From positions 8,951,264 to 9,015,263 of the forward strand of contig NC_091019.1 of assembly GCF_041296385.1 (NCBI RefSeq): a stretch of 64,000 bases of DNA, in the 5' to 3' direction. The notes beneath the pieces were generated by a model. It was not told where the DNA came from. It did no database searches and worked only from the letters and a program-made list of their open reading frames with translations. A program made the translations under genes and the position numbers. Below are positions 63,463 to 64,000 of this stretch, one piece after another. Position 1 is the first letter of the stretch, and every line of letters starts with the position of its first letter. Source of the DNA: Aphelocoma coerulescens (Eukaryota > Chordata > Aves > Passeriformes > Corvidae).

Positions 63463-64000
63463 TACTTTCATGAAGCAGCAAGACAAATACAACTTCTTAG
63501 GTACTCCATATTTATCATGGAGATGACTGAAAAAAAACATGGCTACTGTAGGCTCTCAGCTTTAGTAAGGTTACAGTCAGGCACCTGCCAAAAAAATAAC
63601 AAATTTTAATATACCAAGAGTTTTGCATCTCAAGCTGTTTGCTCATGCTGAGGGACAGCTCAATTTTGTACTTCTTGAAAGAAAAAAAGAAAATTAATTT
63701 CCTCAAATAAAATCACACAGAAAACTGCAAAAACACATATTTAATTTTCTTCTATTGTATTTTTTTTCCACTTTACAGAAACATTTATCTTTCTGATGCC
63801 AGCCACAAAAACTACAATTTAGCAGTAGATTGAGGCCTGCTAGAGACAAACTATTTGTTCTGTTTTTGCAAAATACAATAAAATCCCAATTCTTAGAGTA
63901 TTAGGGGAGGTTGTGGACTGCTCTAAAAACCCTCCATGAGGATTTTGCAGAAAAATCCTCAAATACTCATCAAAATTAATACTTGCTTTAGTTTCATTGT
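63463..64000. other. Intergenic DNA to the window end
   Basis: AT-rich sequence with no recognised feature. In mammals the next gene upstream of LGR4 is LIN7C, but I see no LIN7C coding sequence here. A LIN7C 3'UTR cannot be excluded. Confidence 0.5.

Noticed and set aside
50000..64000. Exons of the next gene (LIN7C in mammals)
   Set aside because: I looked for PDZ or L27 coding sequence on both strands and saw none. The gene, if syntenic, lies beyond the right edge.
1..64000. tRNA, rRNA, CRISPR or other compact RNA systems
   Set aside because: No cloverleaf with A and B boxes, no rRNA-like conserved blocks and no regularly spaced direct repeats were visible. A covariance-model search would be the decisive test.

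Overview
This window is vertebrate nuclear DNA, almost certainly from a bird. It has an AT-rich background with one sharp CpG island, CR1 LINE 3' ends with the ATTCTRTG-type terminus, several avian-style solo LTRs and a very low density of other repeats. There are no prokaryotic signals: no operons, Shine-Dalgarno sites, CRISPR or IS elements. Nearly all the small open reading frames are chance frames in intronic or intergenic DNA.

The only protein-coding gene I can support is the 5' part of LGR4 (leucine-rich-repeat G-protein-coupled receptor 4, an R-spondin receptor of the Wnt pathway), read on the minus strand. Exon 1 carries the start codon, signal peptide and cysteine-rich LRR N-cap (48946..49130). 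It sits in a CpG-island promoter (about 48540..49990). Exon 2 (14651..14722) and exon 3 (644..715) are each exactly 72 nt, one leucine-rich repeat apiece, with phase-2 boundaries and consensus splice sites. Intron 1 is about 34.2 kb and intron 2 about 13.9 kb. The rest of the gene lies beyond the left edge.

Within the introns I see two sibling 1.3-1.4 kb solo LTRs with perfect 5-bp target duplications (29530..30818 and 41452..42821), two CR1 3' fragments, a MIR-type SINE, a probable ancient amniote repeat, simple repeats, and a few stretches that look regulatory (a CpG-rich patch near 25.25-25.64 kb and a homeodomain-site cluster near 11.75-11.83 kb). All the clear retroelement insertions in the introns run antisense to LGR4.

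Upstream of LGR4 (50-64 kb) the DNA is intergenic and rich in retroelements. There are solo LTRs at 53012..54361 (minus), 55410..55919 (plus), 56626..57292 (plus), a related LTR at 58563..59999 (plus) split by a nested minus-strand LTR at 58613..59373, and 60571..61751 (plus). A minus-strand CR1 tail lies at 57825..57990 and a 1.1-kb CR1 piece with reverse-transcriptase coding remnants at 62345..63462. Target-site duplications define most of these boundaries to the base and give a relative insertion order. No retroviral genes are present. I found no previously undescribed gene system. The points most worth checking are the LTR-in-LTR nest with its intact-looking promoter, the LGR4 promoter motif cluster and the intron-1 CpG patch.
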